This document shows, one piece after another, positions 1 to 7,570 of a DNA stretch of 15,563 bases; position 1 is the stretch's first letter, and the number at the start of each line of letters is the position of its first letter. A program made the translations under genes and the position numbers. The notes under the pieces were generated by a model. The model made no database searches, had not been told where the DNA came from, and saw nothing but the letters and a program-made list of their open reading frames with translations. Source of the stretch: Butyrivibrio sp. (lineage in GTDB: Bacteria; Bacillota; Clostridia; Lachnospirales; Lachnospiraceae); NCBI GenBank assembly GCA_024688095.1, contig JAILEJ010000198.1, positions 1 through 15,563 of the forward strand. Direction: 5' to 3'.

Positions 1-438
1 ATTCTTTGGTCCATAAGTTCCTGACCAGCATCCTGCGCAGTGCATATTGCATGCTGATGTAGGGTCAAACAATATAAGCCATGGAATATTACATCCATAT
101 TTTTCCCTGTTTTGTCTTATCATTTTTGTTCCGCGGAAAAAAGCTTCATATCCAAGATTCAGCATCATCATTTTTGCTACATGAGGATCTGATTCATCTA
201 TTACCCTGTTTATAAATTTTACCCATCTGTTATCAGGATCTTTAAAAGCGGCTCTGACCTTATCCATAGCCTTTTTATCTGCATTATTTCCCCAAAATCT
301 TTCGGCCTGATCTACCAGTTTTAAATATGTCTCTGTTCTGTCTTCTGTCTTATCTAAATGTTTAAGAAATCTGTCGATAAGAATACTAAAAGCCTGACGC
401 TGTGCAGCATGTGAAATGTTTTGTACAACTGTACTCAT
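1..438 (-). CDS. Radical SAM protein, N-terminal part (runs off left edge)
   Basis: The visible 146 residues start at ATG 436-438, with a strong AGGAGGTG ribosome binding site 4-5 nt upstream. Residues 1-115 form a helical, charged N-terminal region. It leads into CNIPWLILFDPTSACNMHC and GCW, where Cys130, Cys134 and Cys137 make the CxxxCxxC motif that binds the 4Fe-4S cluster in radical SAM enzymes. The TIM-barrel core and any C-terminal cluster domain lie outside the window. In this family S-adenosylmethionine is cleaved to a 5'-deoxyadenosyl radical; the substrate cannot be told from this fragment. The gene is divergent from 627-1652, and the two proteins align from the N-terminal helices through the NxGYE and IPW stretches, so they are paralogues. 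The radical SAM call is firm from the motif; the specific function is unknown. Confidence 0.9.
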   Translation of the reverse strand, partial: MSTVVQNISHAAQRQAFSILIDRFLKHLDKTEDRTETYLKLVDQAERFWGNNADKKAMDKVRAAFKDPDNRWVKFINRVIDESDPHVAKMMMLNLGYEAFFRGTKMIRQNREKYGCNIPWLILFDPTSACNMHCAGCWSGTYGPKN

Positions 439-531
439 AGTACACCTCCTACCCTTAAATAAATTATTTGCTCTATTATTATTTTATTTTAGTAAAACCA
501 AAAGTTCACGGGACAATGTAAGATATAAGTC

Positions 532-541
532 CTAAATTTAG
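532..541. repeat. 10-bp palindrome in the divergent intergenic region
   Basis: CTAAATTTAG is a perfect palindrome about halfway between the two divergent starts at 438 and 627. It is flanked by GGACAA (511-516) and its inverted copy TTGTCC (556-561). The layout would suit an operator controlling both genes, but short AT-rich palindromes are common by chance in such DNA and no cognate regulator can be assigned. Confidence 0.25.
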
Positions 542-570
542 ACAATTTGCATTTTTTGTCCATTTTTAAT

Positions 571-600
571 CTGACTCTTTATCAATATTATTAATATGAT
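571..600 (+). promoter_or_regulatory. Possible sigma-A promoter for the cysteine-less radical SAM-like gene
   Basis: A -35-like CTGACT (571-576) and a -10-like TATGAT (595-600) are separated by 18 nt. The predicted start near 607 leaves a leader of about 20-30 nt. The -10 box matches 5 of 6 consensus bases and the -35 box 4 of 6. The surroundings are AT-rich, so a chance match is possible. Confidence 0.35.
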
Positions 601-622
601 ATTTTGAACTATATTTATTTAT

Positions 623-638
623 AAGGGTGATCGATTTG
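623..638 (+). promoter_or_regulatory. Ribosome binding site that favours TTG 636 over GTG 627
   Basis: AAGGGTGATC matches the extended anti-Shine-Dalgarno complement (GGTGATC) and lies 3 nt before TTG 636. GTG 627 sits inside this site and has only AT-rich sequence upstream, with no Shine-Dalgarno of its own. Starting at 636 removes three residues (M-I-D). Confidence 0.45.
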
Positions 639-1652
639 GAAAAAAAGATTATAACCAGAGCTTTAATAGAATCTGCTGTGGATCATGAATTAAAAAACAT
701 GGAATCAAATCCTAAAAGAACGCTCAGAAAGCTTGCGGATATGGGTAAACTCTTTTCTACAGGGCGCTTTTCTCAGTGGAATTTTGATATGATACAAAAA
801 ATGCTTCAGAATGAAGATAGTCCCTACTATACCATTATTGAACATTTGGTAAAAAATAATGACCTTAATAATTTAAAGTATTTCTGTACTAATATAGGAT
901 ACGAAAGCTGGGTTTACAATGCCAGAATCTTAAGAGATAACTGTTCAAAGCTAAAGTGCGCAATTCCCTGGATGGTGATTTTCCATTATAATCCAGAACT
1001 TAAGGATTCTCTTTCAAAAAAGAAGCTTAAAGATTTTATAGAAAGTGCAACAAAGCTTGGCATCAATACCTTCTCTTTTATTCAGGAAGGCGTTTCTGGA
1101 ACAAGTGATGAACTTGCAGATATTTTTGAAAAATTTCCTACCTGCGGATTTTTTTACTTTCTTCCAGATTCAAAAATTGACCTGGCTTACGCCTCAAGAC
1201 TAAAAAAATGTAAAAATGTAATGATATCCATAAATGCAAAAGATAAAAACTGTTTAGATGCCTGTGCAGCACTCAGGCAATTTGGCAGTCTCTTTGCTAT
1301 TCATTACAAATATAATGACGACGACCTAAAAAATACTGATGCAGTTAAAGTCCTCGAATCATGTTATTCATCTCAAAGTCCTATGTTATTTACCATTCAG
1401 GATGACAATTGCAAAAATAATATTTCAGCTTCTGTTACGGATTTACGCCTACACCAGACTTATCCGATATTCCTTTGGGATCTCTATTCAGATGTTCGTT
1501 CAATAAGCGAAATGATCTGTGACCAAAGCTCAATTTTAAGAATTAAACCAAATGGTTTTTTACAGGAGCCCAATATCAATATTTCCATTAAAAATGATTC
1601 TCTGGAAAATATTTTGAAGGAATCAATGCCAAAAATCACAAATATAGCCTAA
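627..1652 (+). CDS. Cysteine-less radical SAM-like paralogue (putative pseudoenzyme)
   Basis: This 341-residue soluble protein has no close family name I can give, but it matches its divergent neighbour. Residues 89-119 carry N-x-GYE, then R-x-N, then C-x-IPW, in the same order and spacing as residues 94-124 of the radical SAM protein at 1-438. Where the neighbour has its CxxxCxxC cluster motif, this protein reads HYNPELKDSLSKK (120-132) with no cysteine. The usual glycine-rich SAM motif after strand 2 is replaced by QEGVSGTSDEL (153-163). Later segments, around PIFLWDL (280-286) and RIKPNGFLQEP (305-315), resemble the end of the radical SAM barrel of this family, with the expected cysteine after EP absent. 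It is full length and undisrupted, so it is probably expressed and non-catalytic. GTG 627 is the listed start, but AAGGGTGATC (623-632) would fit a TTG start at 636 better, giving 338 residues. Confidence 0.75.
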   Translation: MIDLEKKIITRALIESAVDHELKNMESNPKRTLRKLADMGKLFSTGRFSQWNFDMIQKMLQNEDSPYYTIIEHLVKNNDLNNLKYFCTNIGYESWVYNARILRDNCSKLKCAIPWMVIFHYNPELKDSLSKKKLKDFIESATKLGINTFSFIQEGVSGTSDELADIFEKFPTCGFFYFLPDSKIDLAYASRLKKCKNVMISINAKDKNCLDACAALRQFGSLFAIHYKYNDDDLKNTDAVKVLESCYSSQSPMLFTIQDDNCKNNISASVTDLRLHQTYPIFLWDLYSDVRSISEMICDQSSILRIKPNGFLQEPNINISIKNDSLENILKESMPKITNIA

Positions 1653-1654
1653 AA

Positions 1655-1687
1655 AAAGCGAACGGAGAAGTTTTCTCTGTTCGCTTT
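1655..1687. terminator. Bidirectional rho-independent terminator
   Basis: The arms AAAGCGAAC (1655-1663) and GTTCGCTTT (1679-1687) pair perfectly. They continue through one G-T pair into GAGAA/TTCTC around a 3-nt loop. On the minus strand the stem is followed by seven T residues (complement of 1651-1657); on the plus strand it is followed by TTTAATTTA. It lies between two convergent genes ending at 1652 and 1691 and should stop both the radical SAM-like gene and the suf-tetR transcript. Confidence 0.85.
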
Positions 1688-1690
1688 AAT

Positions 1691-2245
1691 TTACTCGTTT
1701 AATTTCCTTTCATCTTCTATTACTTTTTTGGCCATTTCAAGAATTACACTATGAAGTTCTTCCAGGAAATCTCCTGGCTCCATGATCATTCCTTCTGAAA
1801 GCCATCGCATAATTGATGTGATAAAAGCATCGCACATAAAGGTGATAAAAAATTCCCTATGCTCAACTTCCTTATATACATCTTTTACAAAAAGATCTGT
1901 GAGTGGTCTTAATGTTTCAAGCACATATTCTCTAAAAGAATTCTGTCCTTCTATTTTGAGTGCTGCTATATAAAATTCTTTATCCTCATAGAACTTCCTA
2001 CTCATGTACTCAATCATGTCCCAGCCATTATCAAAGGAATTAATATCCATCTGTCCAATGAAGTTTACATAGTATATCCAGTTAACAAGATCATACTTGT
2101 CTTTGAAATGATAGTAAAAGCTTTTTCTGTTCATGCCACAAAGATCGCATATATCAGAAATACTTATCTTTTCAAAGGGCTTTTCTTTCATAAGTTCACG
2201 AAGAGAAGATGCCAATGCATTTTTAGTAATATTAGAATCTGCCAT
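1691..2245 (-). CDS. TetR/AcrR-family transcriptional regulator
   Basis: The product has 184 residues, a normal length for a TetR repressor. Residues 8-50 form the N-terminal DNA-binding domain; the helix-turn-helix includes ISDICDLCGMNRKSFYYHFK (28-47), with the typical tyrosine/phenylalanine-rich recognition helix. The rest is helical and would be the ligand-binding and dimer domain. Its W-x-x-x-G-x-x-x-x-P-type ending resembles the DhaS-like subgroup, a tentative placement. The start ATG 2245 follows AGGGGA by 5 nt. The gene begins 15 nt after the sufU stop codon with no terminator between, so it is probably the last gene of the suf transcript. It has no known role in iron-sulfur assembly; it may control itself, the radical SAM pair next door, or distant genes. 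The family call is firm; the target is unknown. Confidence 0.92.
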   Translation of the reverse strand: MADSNITKNALASSLRELMKEKPFEKISISDICDLCGMNRKSFYYHFKDKYDLVNWIYYVNFIGQMDINSFDNGWDMIEYMSRKFYEDKEFYIAALKIEGQNSFREYVLETLRPLTDLFVKDVYKEVEHREFFITFMCDAFITSIMRWLSEGMIMEPGDFLEELHSVILEMAKKVIEDERKLNE

Positions 2246-2260
2246 TTATTCCCCTAATTT

Positions 2261-2713
2261 TTACTTCTTCTCATTTTTCTCTGGATTCTCAAGTATTTCC
2301 TTCATTGTGCGCCATCCAAGAAGTGCACACTTAACTCTTGCAGGCATATGTGAAATATCTTTTAGAGAAGCTGCTTCATCAAGCTTATCCTCAAGCTCAT
2401 CATCATCTGTTATTTCACCCTTGATCATCCCTGAAAAAACATCTGACAATTCAGATGCTTCTTCTTTTGTTTTACCTATTATCTGATCTGCCATCATATC
2501 AACAGATGCCTGCGATATTGCGCATCCTGATCCGGAAAACATGGCATCCTCAATTTTTCCATCTGCTGATAACTTCAGCTGCAATATAATATCATCACCA
2601 CAGCTTGGATTTACTCCTCTTAACACCAGATCTGGATTTGCCATTTCTCCCTTATGTGACGGTCTTAAATTATGCTCATTTACAATCTCTCGATATAAAT
2701 CTTTAAGCTCCAT
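2261..2713 (-). CDS. sufU: SufU iron-sulfur assembly protein (sulfur acceptor/scaffold)
   Basis: This is a 150-residue IscU-fold protein of the SufU type. The zinc/sulfur ligands are all present: Cys38 and Asp40 in NPSCGD, Cys64 in GSGCAIS, and Cys129 in VKCALL. The insert between the second and third cysteines (about residues 80-125) is the feature that separates SufU from IscU. In Firmicutes SufU is a zinc-dependent partner that takes persulfide sulfur from SufS and passes it to the SufBCD complex in the cytosol. Its start codon (2711-2713) lies inside the 3' end of sufS, an overlap of 11 nt, so the two are probably translationally coupled. Assignment is firm from the motifs, length and context. 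Confidence 0.96.
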   Translation of the reverse strand: MELKDLYREIVNEHNLRPSHKGEMANPDLVLRGVNPSCGDDIILQLKLSADGKIEDAMFSGSGCAISQASVDMMADQIIGKTKEEASELSDVFSGMIKGEITDDDELEDKLDEAASLKDISHMPARVKCALLGWRTMKEILENPEKNEKK

Positions 2714-3920
2714 AGCCCATTACCTTTCTAACGCCTTTAAGCTTATCAAGGAAGACTCCTACCTCTTCCTCTGTATTATAAAAATACAGACTTGCTCTTA
2801 CTGTTGATCCTGCTCCTATAAACTGCATAAGAGGCTGCGCACAATGATGTCCTGCTCTTATACAAACATGGTCCTCATTTAATACTGACGAAACATCATG
2901 CGGATGAACTCCATCCATTGTAAAAGTTACAATTCCGCAATGCTTTGAAGAATCATCTGATCCATATATTTTAATATACGGCATTTTCTTCATTTCTTCC
3001 ATAAGCATTTTAGTCAGCTTTTCTTCTCGTTCCATTATAAAATCAAATCCAAGATTCTCTATATAATTAATCGCTGCCTCAAGGCCAACAGCTCCGGCTG
3101 CATTTACAGTTCCTGCCTCGAATTTATGAGGGAGTTCTGCGTAAGTTGCATCCTGCCTTGTGACATATTCTATCATTTCTCCGCCTCGAAGAAACGGATT
3201 CATTTTTTCCATAATTGAATTTTTTACATATAAAGCACCAATTCCCATAGGTCCAAGGAGCTTATGTCCGGAAAAGGCAAAAAAGTCAGCATCAAGGTCT
3301 TTTACATCCACCTTCATGTGGGGAGCAGACTGTGCACCATCCACCAAAACAACAGACCCCTTAGAATGAGCATACTCTGCAATTTCTTTTACAGGATTTG
3401 TTATTCCCATTACATTGGATACATGACCTATCGCAACAAGTTTTGTCTTATCTGTTATTTTGGACTTATATTCTTCTTCAGTAATAGTACCATCTTCAAG
3501 TGGTTCCATATAAATCAGCTTTGCGCCTTTTTTGGCTGCAACCATCTGCCATGGCAGAATATTGCTATGATGCTCCATAACAGAGATAACTATTTCATCT
3601 CCTTCAGAAATATTATCAAGACCATATGTATACGCAACAAGATTTATGGATTCAGTTGTATTTCTTGTAAAAATTATTTCACTGTCCTTTTCTGCTCCTA
3701 TAAATCCTGCAACAGTATGCCTTGCATTCTCATATTTTTCAGTAGCATCCACACTCCAGTCGTACAAACCTCTGAGAGGATTTGCATTGGATTCTTTGTA
3801 AAATTTAGTAATTGCATCCATTACCTGCACAGGACGCTGTGAGGTAGCTGCATTATCAAAATATACATAATCACAATCTAATATTGGGAAGTCTGCTCTA
3901 ATGTCTTTTACGTTAGTCAT
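2703..3920 (-). CDS. sufS: SufS cysteine desulfurase (group II)
   Basis: This 405-residue PLP enzyme converts cysteine to alanine and holds the sulfur as a persulfide for SufU. FDNAATSQRP (21-30) is the typical N-terminal motif. HHSN (117-120) and DGAQSAPH (194-201) line the cofactor site. Lys220 in FSGHKLLGP is the Schiff-base lysine. Cys360 in RAGHHCAQP is the persulfide-carrying residue, on the short loop that marks group II SufS enzymes. The length is normal. The start ATG 3920 follows GGAGAAAATAA. It lies 99 nt after the sufD stop, the second-largest gap in the operon after sufB-sufD. Assignment is firm. Confidence 0.97.
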   Translation of the reverse strand: MTNVKDIRADFPILDCDYVYFDNAATSQRPVQVMDAITKFYKESNANPLRGLYDWSVDATEKYENARHTVAGFIGAEKDSEIIFTRNTTESINLVAYTYGLDNISEGDEIVISVMEHHSNILPWQMVAAKKGAKLIYMEPLEDGTITEEEYKSKITDKTKLVAIGHVSNVMGITNPVKEIAEYAHSKGSVVLVDGAQSAPHMKVDVKDLDADFFAFSGHKLLGPMGIGALYVKNSIMEKMNPFLRGGEMIEYVTRQDATYAELPHKFEAGTVNAAGAVGLEAAINYIENLGFDFIMEREEKLTKMLMEEMKKMPYIKIYGSDDSSKHCGIVTFTMDGVHPHDVSSVLNEDHVCIRAGHHCAQPLMQFIGAGSTVRASLYFYNTEEEVGVFLDKLKGVRKVMGYGA

Positions 3921-4019
3921 TTATTTTCTCCATATACTATCCGGACAAACTATTCTCCGGCTAATCCCCTCTTTTTATGTAAAAAGCTTATACATCGATT
4001 TTCTGATAAATTTTGAAAA
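3921..4019 (-). other. sufD-sufS intercistronic gap with two small hairpins
   Basis: The gap holds CCGGA/TCCGG arms (3941-3960, 10-nt loop) and CTTTTT/AAAAAG arms (3971-3986, 4-nt loop). Both stems are short and neither is followed by a clean T-tract, so these are not convincing terminators. They could modulate message stability. No promoter or ORF is evident in the gap. Confidence 0.3.
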
Positions 4020-5168
4020 TCATAATGCATTCTGGATAAAATGTGCTGCCTTAGCTTTAACTTCATCATCTGGAATCATATTTGCAATGCTGTCGAGTCT
4101 AGCCTTAACAACAATCTTCTTAGCCTGCTCTGAGCTTATGCCTCTGCTCTGCATATAAAAAAGTGTATCTTCATCAAGCTGACCAATTGTAGCTCCATGT
4201 CTTCCATCCACATCTTCTTCCTGGCATAGAATAACCGGCATAGTGCGATTTATTACATCAGGAGATAAAAGAAGTGTATCCTCCTGTTCATCTCCAACTG
4301 ATCCTGATGAACCAACTCTGAAATCAATTGTTCCTTTGAATGTCTTTGAGGCTTTATCTATAAGTACACCTCTGCATACGCATTTGGAATCTGTTCTCTT
4401 TCCGTTTTGTTGAGCAATATAATTAATATCATAATTCTGCTCATCCTTGCAAAGATAACCAATATTTCCGTTAAAAACAGATTCATCTCCCAGAAGATTT
4501 ACATAGATTCCATTCCAGCTCTTACTACTTCCAAGCTCAAGCTGTGTATCTTCAATATCAGCGTTTTTCATACATACAGCTCCGATATCATCTATATGAA
4601 TATAATTATATCCAAGCATCTGTACCTTAATGAGATTTATCTTTGCGCCCTCTTCTGCAAGAAGCTTGGTACTAACACCATGGAAACCTCCTGCATTTAT
4701 CTCAGATCTATAATCAAGAATTACTGTTATTTCAGAATTCTTTTTTGCATGGATAATCTGGGATGAAAGACTTCCCGATCCATCCTCAAGTTCATATCTG
4801 ATGACAACAGGTTCTGAAATCTTCTTGTTTTCTTCTGCTGTATAGACATCTGTCTGTACGTTCATTTTATCAAGAAGCTTATCTATATCGATTCCCATTC
4901 CTGTATGAATCTTCTGCTCTTTATTCCTAAAATACATATCGCCATTTGGTGAAACATATTTTTCATCCTCTTTTGCAAGGAGCTGCGCTGCATTATCAAA
5001 AACCTTTTCTGCTTCGCTTCTTGAAAGAGTAGTTCTGCTAACCCCTGCCGGGAGGGCAATTGGGGCTGGAGAAACTGTATCTGTTACATTTATGTATTTA
5101 TCATCCAGTTCGCTGTCATTAAGATGAAGCCATCTGTAGGTCAAAACCGGAAGGACATTAACTATCAT
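4020..5168 (-). CDS. sufD: SufD subunit of the SufBCD iron-sulfur assembly complex
   Basis: The 382-residue protein is a SufB/SufD-family beta-helix protein. Its N-terminus VLPVLTYRWLHLND matches the SufD-type lead-in. The central region (about 120-300) is the repetitive beta-helix. The C-terminal signature is DVDGRHGATIGQLDEDTLFY (319-338), followed by the helical bundle that contacts SufC. His324 corresponds to the conserved SufD histidine implicated in cluster building at the SufB-SufD interface in E. coli. The length is slightly under the E. coli protein, mostly at the N-terminus. The start ATG 5168 has AAAGGA upstream at a normal distance. It lies 121 nt after sufB, separated by a long palindrome. 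Assignment is firm. Confidence 0.94.
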   Translation of the reverse strand: MIVNVLPVLTYRWLHLNDSELDDKYINVTDTVSPAPIALPAGVSRTTLSRSEAEKVFDNAAQLLAKEDEKYVSPNGDMYFRNKEQKIHTGMGIDIDKLLDKMNVQTDVYTAEENKKISEPVVIRYELEDGSGSLSSQIIHAKKNSEITVILDYRSEINAGGFHGVSTKLLAEEGAKINLIKVQMLGYNYIHIDDIGAVCMKNADIEDTQLELGSSKSWNGIYVNLLGDESVFNGNIGYLCKDEQNYDINYIAQQNGKRTDSKCVCRGVLIDKASKTFKGTIDFRVGSSGSVGDEQEDTLLLSPDVINRTMPVILCQEEDVDGRHGATIGQLDEDTLFYMQSRGISSEQAKKIVVKARLDSIANMIPDDEVKAKAAHFIQNAL

Positions 5169-5224
5169 GTTTTTTCCTTTCTGTAGAAAAGTGAGGGGAT
5201 GTGCTACTTCCTCATGTTTGTTAT

Positions 5225-5281
5225 GTTATCAAGGTCACACGAATATATATGCAAGCATATATATTGTGTGACTTTGATAAC
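5225..5281 (-). repeat. 57-bp imperfect palindrome between sufB and sufD
   Basis: Arms 5225-5240 and 5266-5281 (starting GTTATCAA and ending TTGATAAC) pair over 16 positions with one mismatch. After one unpaired base at 5241, the inner arms 5242-5252 and 5255-5265 pair over 11 positions around the tip. In the message this would be a stem of about 26 bp starting 8 nt after the sufB stop. No T-tract follows on the minus strand, so it is not a standard terminator. It may stabilise the sufCB part of the message or be an RNase cleavage site. Confidence 0.8.
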
Positions 5282-5289
5282 AAATATCA

Positions 5290-6702
5290 TTACATGTTTC
5301 CACTCATTTCTAGTTTGATTAGGTTGTTCATTTCTACTGCATATTCAAGCGGAAGCTCCTTTGATACAGGATTTGCAAATCCGCTAACTATCATTGCTCT
5401 TGCATCTTCCTCTGAAAGACCTCTGGACATCAGATAGAATATTGCATCATCACTGATTCTTCCAATCTTTGCCTCGTGTCCTACATCTGCATCATTCGTT
5501 CGTATATCCATGGCAGGTACTGTATCGGAACGTGAGATTGAATCAAGCATCAGTGAATCACATGATATAGATGCCTTAGCATTTTTGGCACTTGCTGCAA
5601 TTACAACAGAGCTTCTATATGTACCAATACCACCATCTTTGGATATTGATTTTGTTGATATAACTGATTTTGTATTTTTTCCCTGATGAACCACCTTTGC
5701 ACCGGTATCAAGATTCTGTCCCTTTCCAGCAAAGGTTATTCCTGTATATTCCATCTGGGAATTATCACCCTTAAGAATTGTCATTGGGTACAGGTAAGAA
5801 GTATGTGAACCAAATGAACCTGAAACCCATTCCATACGGCCATTTTCTTCAACAATAGCCCTCTTTGTATTCAGGTTATACATATTCTTGGACCAGTTCT
5901 CAATTGTTGAATAACGAAGTCTTGCGTTCTTTTTTACTACAAGCTCAACTGCTCCCGCATGAAGGTTTGCAACATTATACTTAGGAGCTGAACATCCTTC
6001 TATGAAATGAAGATCTGCACCTTCATCAACGATTATAAGAGTATGTTCAAACTGGCCTGCACCTGCTGCATTAAGTCTGAAATATGACTGAAGTGGAACC
6101 TCTACCTTTACACCCTTTGGAACATATACGAAAGAACCACCAGACCATACTGCTCCATGAAGAGCTGCATATTTGTGATCTGTTGGAGGAATAACTTTCA
6201 TGAAATACTGTTCAACAAGATCAGCATATTCACCCTTTACAGCAGCCTCCATATCTGTATATACAACACCTGCTCTTGCTACCTCATCTTTAAGATTATG
6301 GTACACAAGCTCTGAATCATACTGTGCGCCAACACCTGCAAGTGATTTTCTCTCTGCCTCAGGAATGCCAAGTCTTTCAAAAGTATTCTTTATATCCTCC
6401 GGTACATCTTCCCAGTCAGTTTTCATTTCAGATTTATGTCTTACATAAGATGAAATTCTATTAAGATCAAGATCTGACACATCTGGTCCCCAGGTTGTAT
6501 TTTTCTGTTTTTCAAATAATTCAAGACTTCTGAATCGAAGATCTCTCATCCACTTTGGATCATCCTTCTCCTCAGATAATTTCTCTACGATATCTCTGGT
6601 AAAACCTTCTTTTTCTCTGTAGAACTCTTCTTCTGTTTCTATATCCTTTATGTCATAGACGCTTCTATCCACATCCACAACAACTGTTTTATTATCGCTC
6701 AT
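5290..6702 (-). CDS. sufB: SufB scaffold subunit of the SufBCD complex
   Basis: The 470-residue protein has the normal length and full SufB signature. Landmarks in order are a helical N-terminus with WGPD (71-74) and GAVWSGGSFVYVPKGV (183-198). FIEGCSAP (233-240) lies at the start of the beta-helix core. ISCDSLMLD (379-387) and DVGHEAKIG (406-414) are near the C-terminus. Cys381 and Glu410 correspond to the conserved SufB cysteine and glutamate that contribute to cluster assembly and sulfur transfer. SufB receives sulfur and, with SufD and the SufC ATPase, builds nascent clusters in the cytosol. The start ATG 6702 follows GAGGATAAAAA, 47 nt after sufC. Assignment is firm. Confidence 0.97.
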   Translation of the reverse strand: MSDNKTVVVDVDRSVYDIKDIETEEEFYREKEGFTRDIVEKLSEEKDDPKWMRDLRFRSLELFEKQKNTTWGPDVSDLDLNRISSYVRHKSEMKTDWEDVPEDIKNTFERLGIPEAERKSLAGVGAQYDSELVYHNLKDEVARAGVVYTDMEAAVKGEYADLVEQYFMKVIPPTDHKYAALHGAVWSGGSFVYVPKGVKVEVPLQSYFRLNAAGAGQFEHTLIIVDEGADLHFIEGCSAPKYNVANLHAGAVELVVKKNARLRYSTIENWSKNMYNLNTKRAIVEENGRMEWVSGSFGSHTSYLYPMTILKGDNSQMEYTGITFAGKGQNLDTGAKVVHQGKNTKSVISTKSISKDGGIGTYRSSVVIAASAKNAKASISCDSLMLDSISRSDTVPAMDIRTNDADVGHEAKIGRISDDAIFYLMSRGLSEEDARAMIVSGFANPVSKELPLEYAVEMNNLIKLEMSGNM

Positions 6703-6749
6703 TTTTTATCCTCTGATCCTGGCAAAACAGCCACGGACTCATTTGTAAA

Positions 6750-7496
6750 TTACTGCAAAAATTGTTCGAATCCATTCTCATTGATTTCATCAACAAGCTC
6801 TGCTCCACCAGTCTTTACGATAGTTCCGTTCACAAGTACATGTGTATAATCAACATGAAGTGCTTCAAGAATCTTTGTACTGTGTGTAATGATAAGAAGA
6901 GCACCGTCTTCTTTCTTCTGAAATTCCTCAATACCCTTTGATACAGTTCTTACTGCATCTACATCAAGACCTGAATCTGTCTCATCAAGTATTGCAAGCT
7001 TTGGATTTAACATAAGCATCTGAAGGATTTCAGCTTTCTTTTTTTCACCACCGGAAAAACCAACATTTAAGTCTCTGTCAGCATAGCCGTGATCCATTGT
7101 AAGAATATCCATTGATGATGCAAGGTCCTTCTTAAACTTTAAAAGCTTAACAGGAACACCTGTCTGTTCATGGAATGCATTTCTGATAAAGCTGCCAAGT
7201 GAAATACCCGGAACCTCAAGAGGATTCTGAAATGACAAAAACATTCCTGCTTTTGCTCTCTTATCTGTTGATATATCTGTTATATCTTCTCCTTCGAAAA
7301 AAATCTTTCCTCCGGTAACTTCGTAATTTGGATTTCCCATAAGAGTATATCCAAGAGTAGACTTTCCGGCACCGTTTGGTCCCATAAGTACATGGGTCTC
7401 ACCTTTTCTGATTTCTAAATTTATTCCATGCAGGATTTCAGTATCGTTTATCTTTGATGATAAATCCTTTACCTGCAATAAAGACTGCTCTGACAT
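6750..7496 (-). CDS. sufC: SufC ATPase of the SufBCD complex
   Basis: This 248-residue cytosolic ABC-type ATPase has the SufC hallmarks. Walker A is GPNGAGKST (39-47), the Q-loop glutamine is Gln90 in SFQNP, and the signature is FSGGEKKKAEILQ (147-159). Walker B is LAILDETDSGLD (168-179) and the switch histidine is His205. The signature with GGEKKK and DETDSGLD distinguishes SufC from transporter ATPases, and there is no membrane partner. It drives conformational change in SufB-SufD during cluster assembly. It is the first gene of the operon; the start ATG 7496 is preceded by AAAGGAA at 8 nt and a leader of about 70 nt containing the dyad at 7545-7569. Assignment is firm. Confidence 0.97.
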   Translation of the reverse strand: MSEQSLLQVKDLSSKINDTEILHGINLEIRKGETHVLMGPNGAGKSTLGYTLMGNPNYEVTGGKIFFEGEDITDISTDKRAKAGMFLSFQNPLEVPGISLGSFIRNAFHEQTGVPVKLLKFKKDLASSMDILTMDHGYADRDLNVGFSGGEKKKAEILQMLMLNPKLAILDETDSGLDVDAVRTVSKGIEEFQKKEDGALLIITHSTKILEALHVDYTHVLVNGTIVKTGGAELVDEINENGFEQFLQ

Positions 7497-7544
7497 AACC
7501 TGGTTTCCTTTCTATCATTACACAATCATTTATGTTTAAATTTT

Positions 7545-7569
7545 AATTCCTACTTTTTTAATAGGAATT
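7545..7569 (-). promoter_or_regulatory. 25-bp dyad, Rrf2/IscR-like operator at the suf transcription start
   Basis: The perfect 8-bp arms AATTCCTA (7545-7552) and TAGGAATT (7562-7569) flank a 9-bp AT-rich centre. The spacing and the CCTACT...A-T-AGG core are like the Rrf2-family IscR type 1 site (consensus YYGACT, four A/T-rich bases, AGTCRR). The dyad starts 1 nt after the -10 box, so a bound repressor would block initiation. No Rrf2 gene lies in the window. The dyad is seen directly; the regulator is inferred. Confidence 0.6.
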
Positions 7570-7570
7570 C

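Noticed and set aside
627..1652. Treating the cysteine-less paralogue as a decaying pseudogene
   Set aside because: There is no stop codon or frameshift, later family-like segments are retained, and a proper ribosome binding site and terminator flank it.
3264..3842. Long plus-strand open frame (192 codons) inside sufS
   Set aside because: It lies fully antisense to a well-conserved sufS gene and its Cys/Phe/Ile-rich translation resembles no protein.
5225..5281. sufB-sufD palindrome read as a rho-independent terminator
   Set aside because: No T-tract follows on the transcribed side, and essential sufD, sufS and sufU lie downstream without a convincing new promoter.
7545..7569. Dyad with a T-rich loop read as a terminator
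   Set aside because: It lies directly downstream of a promoter -10 box and has no T-tract after the stem on the minus strand, so an operator is more likely.
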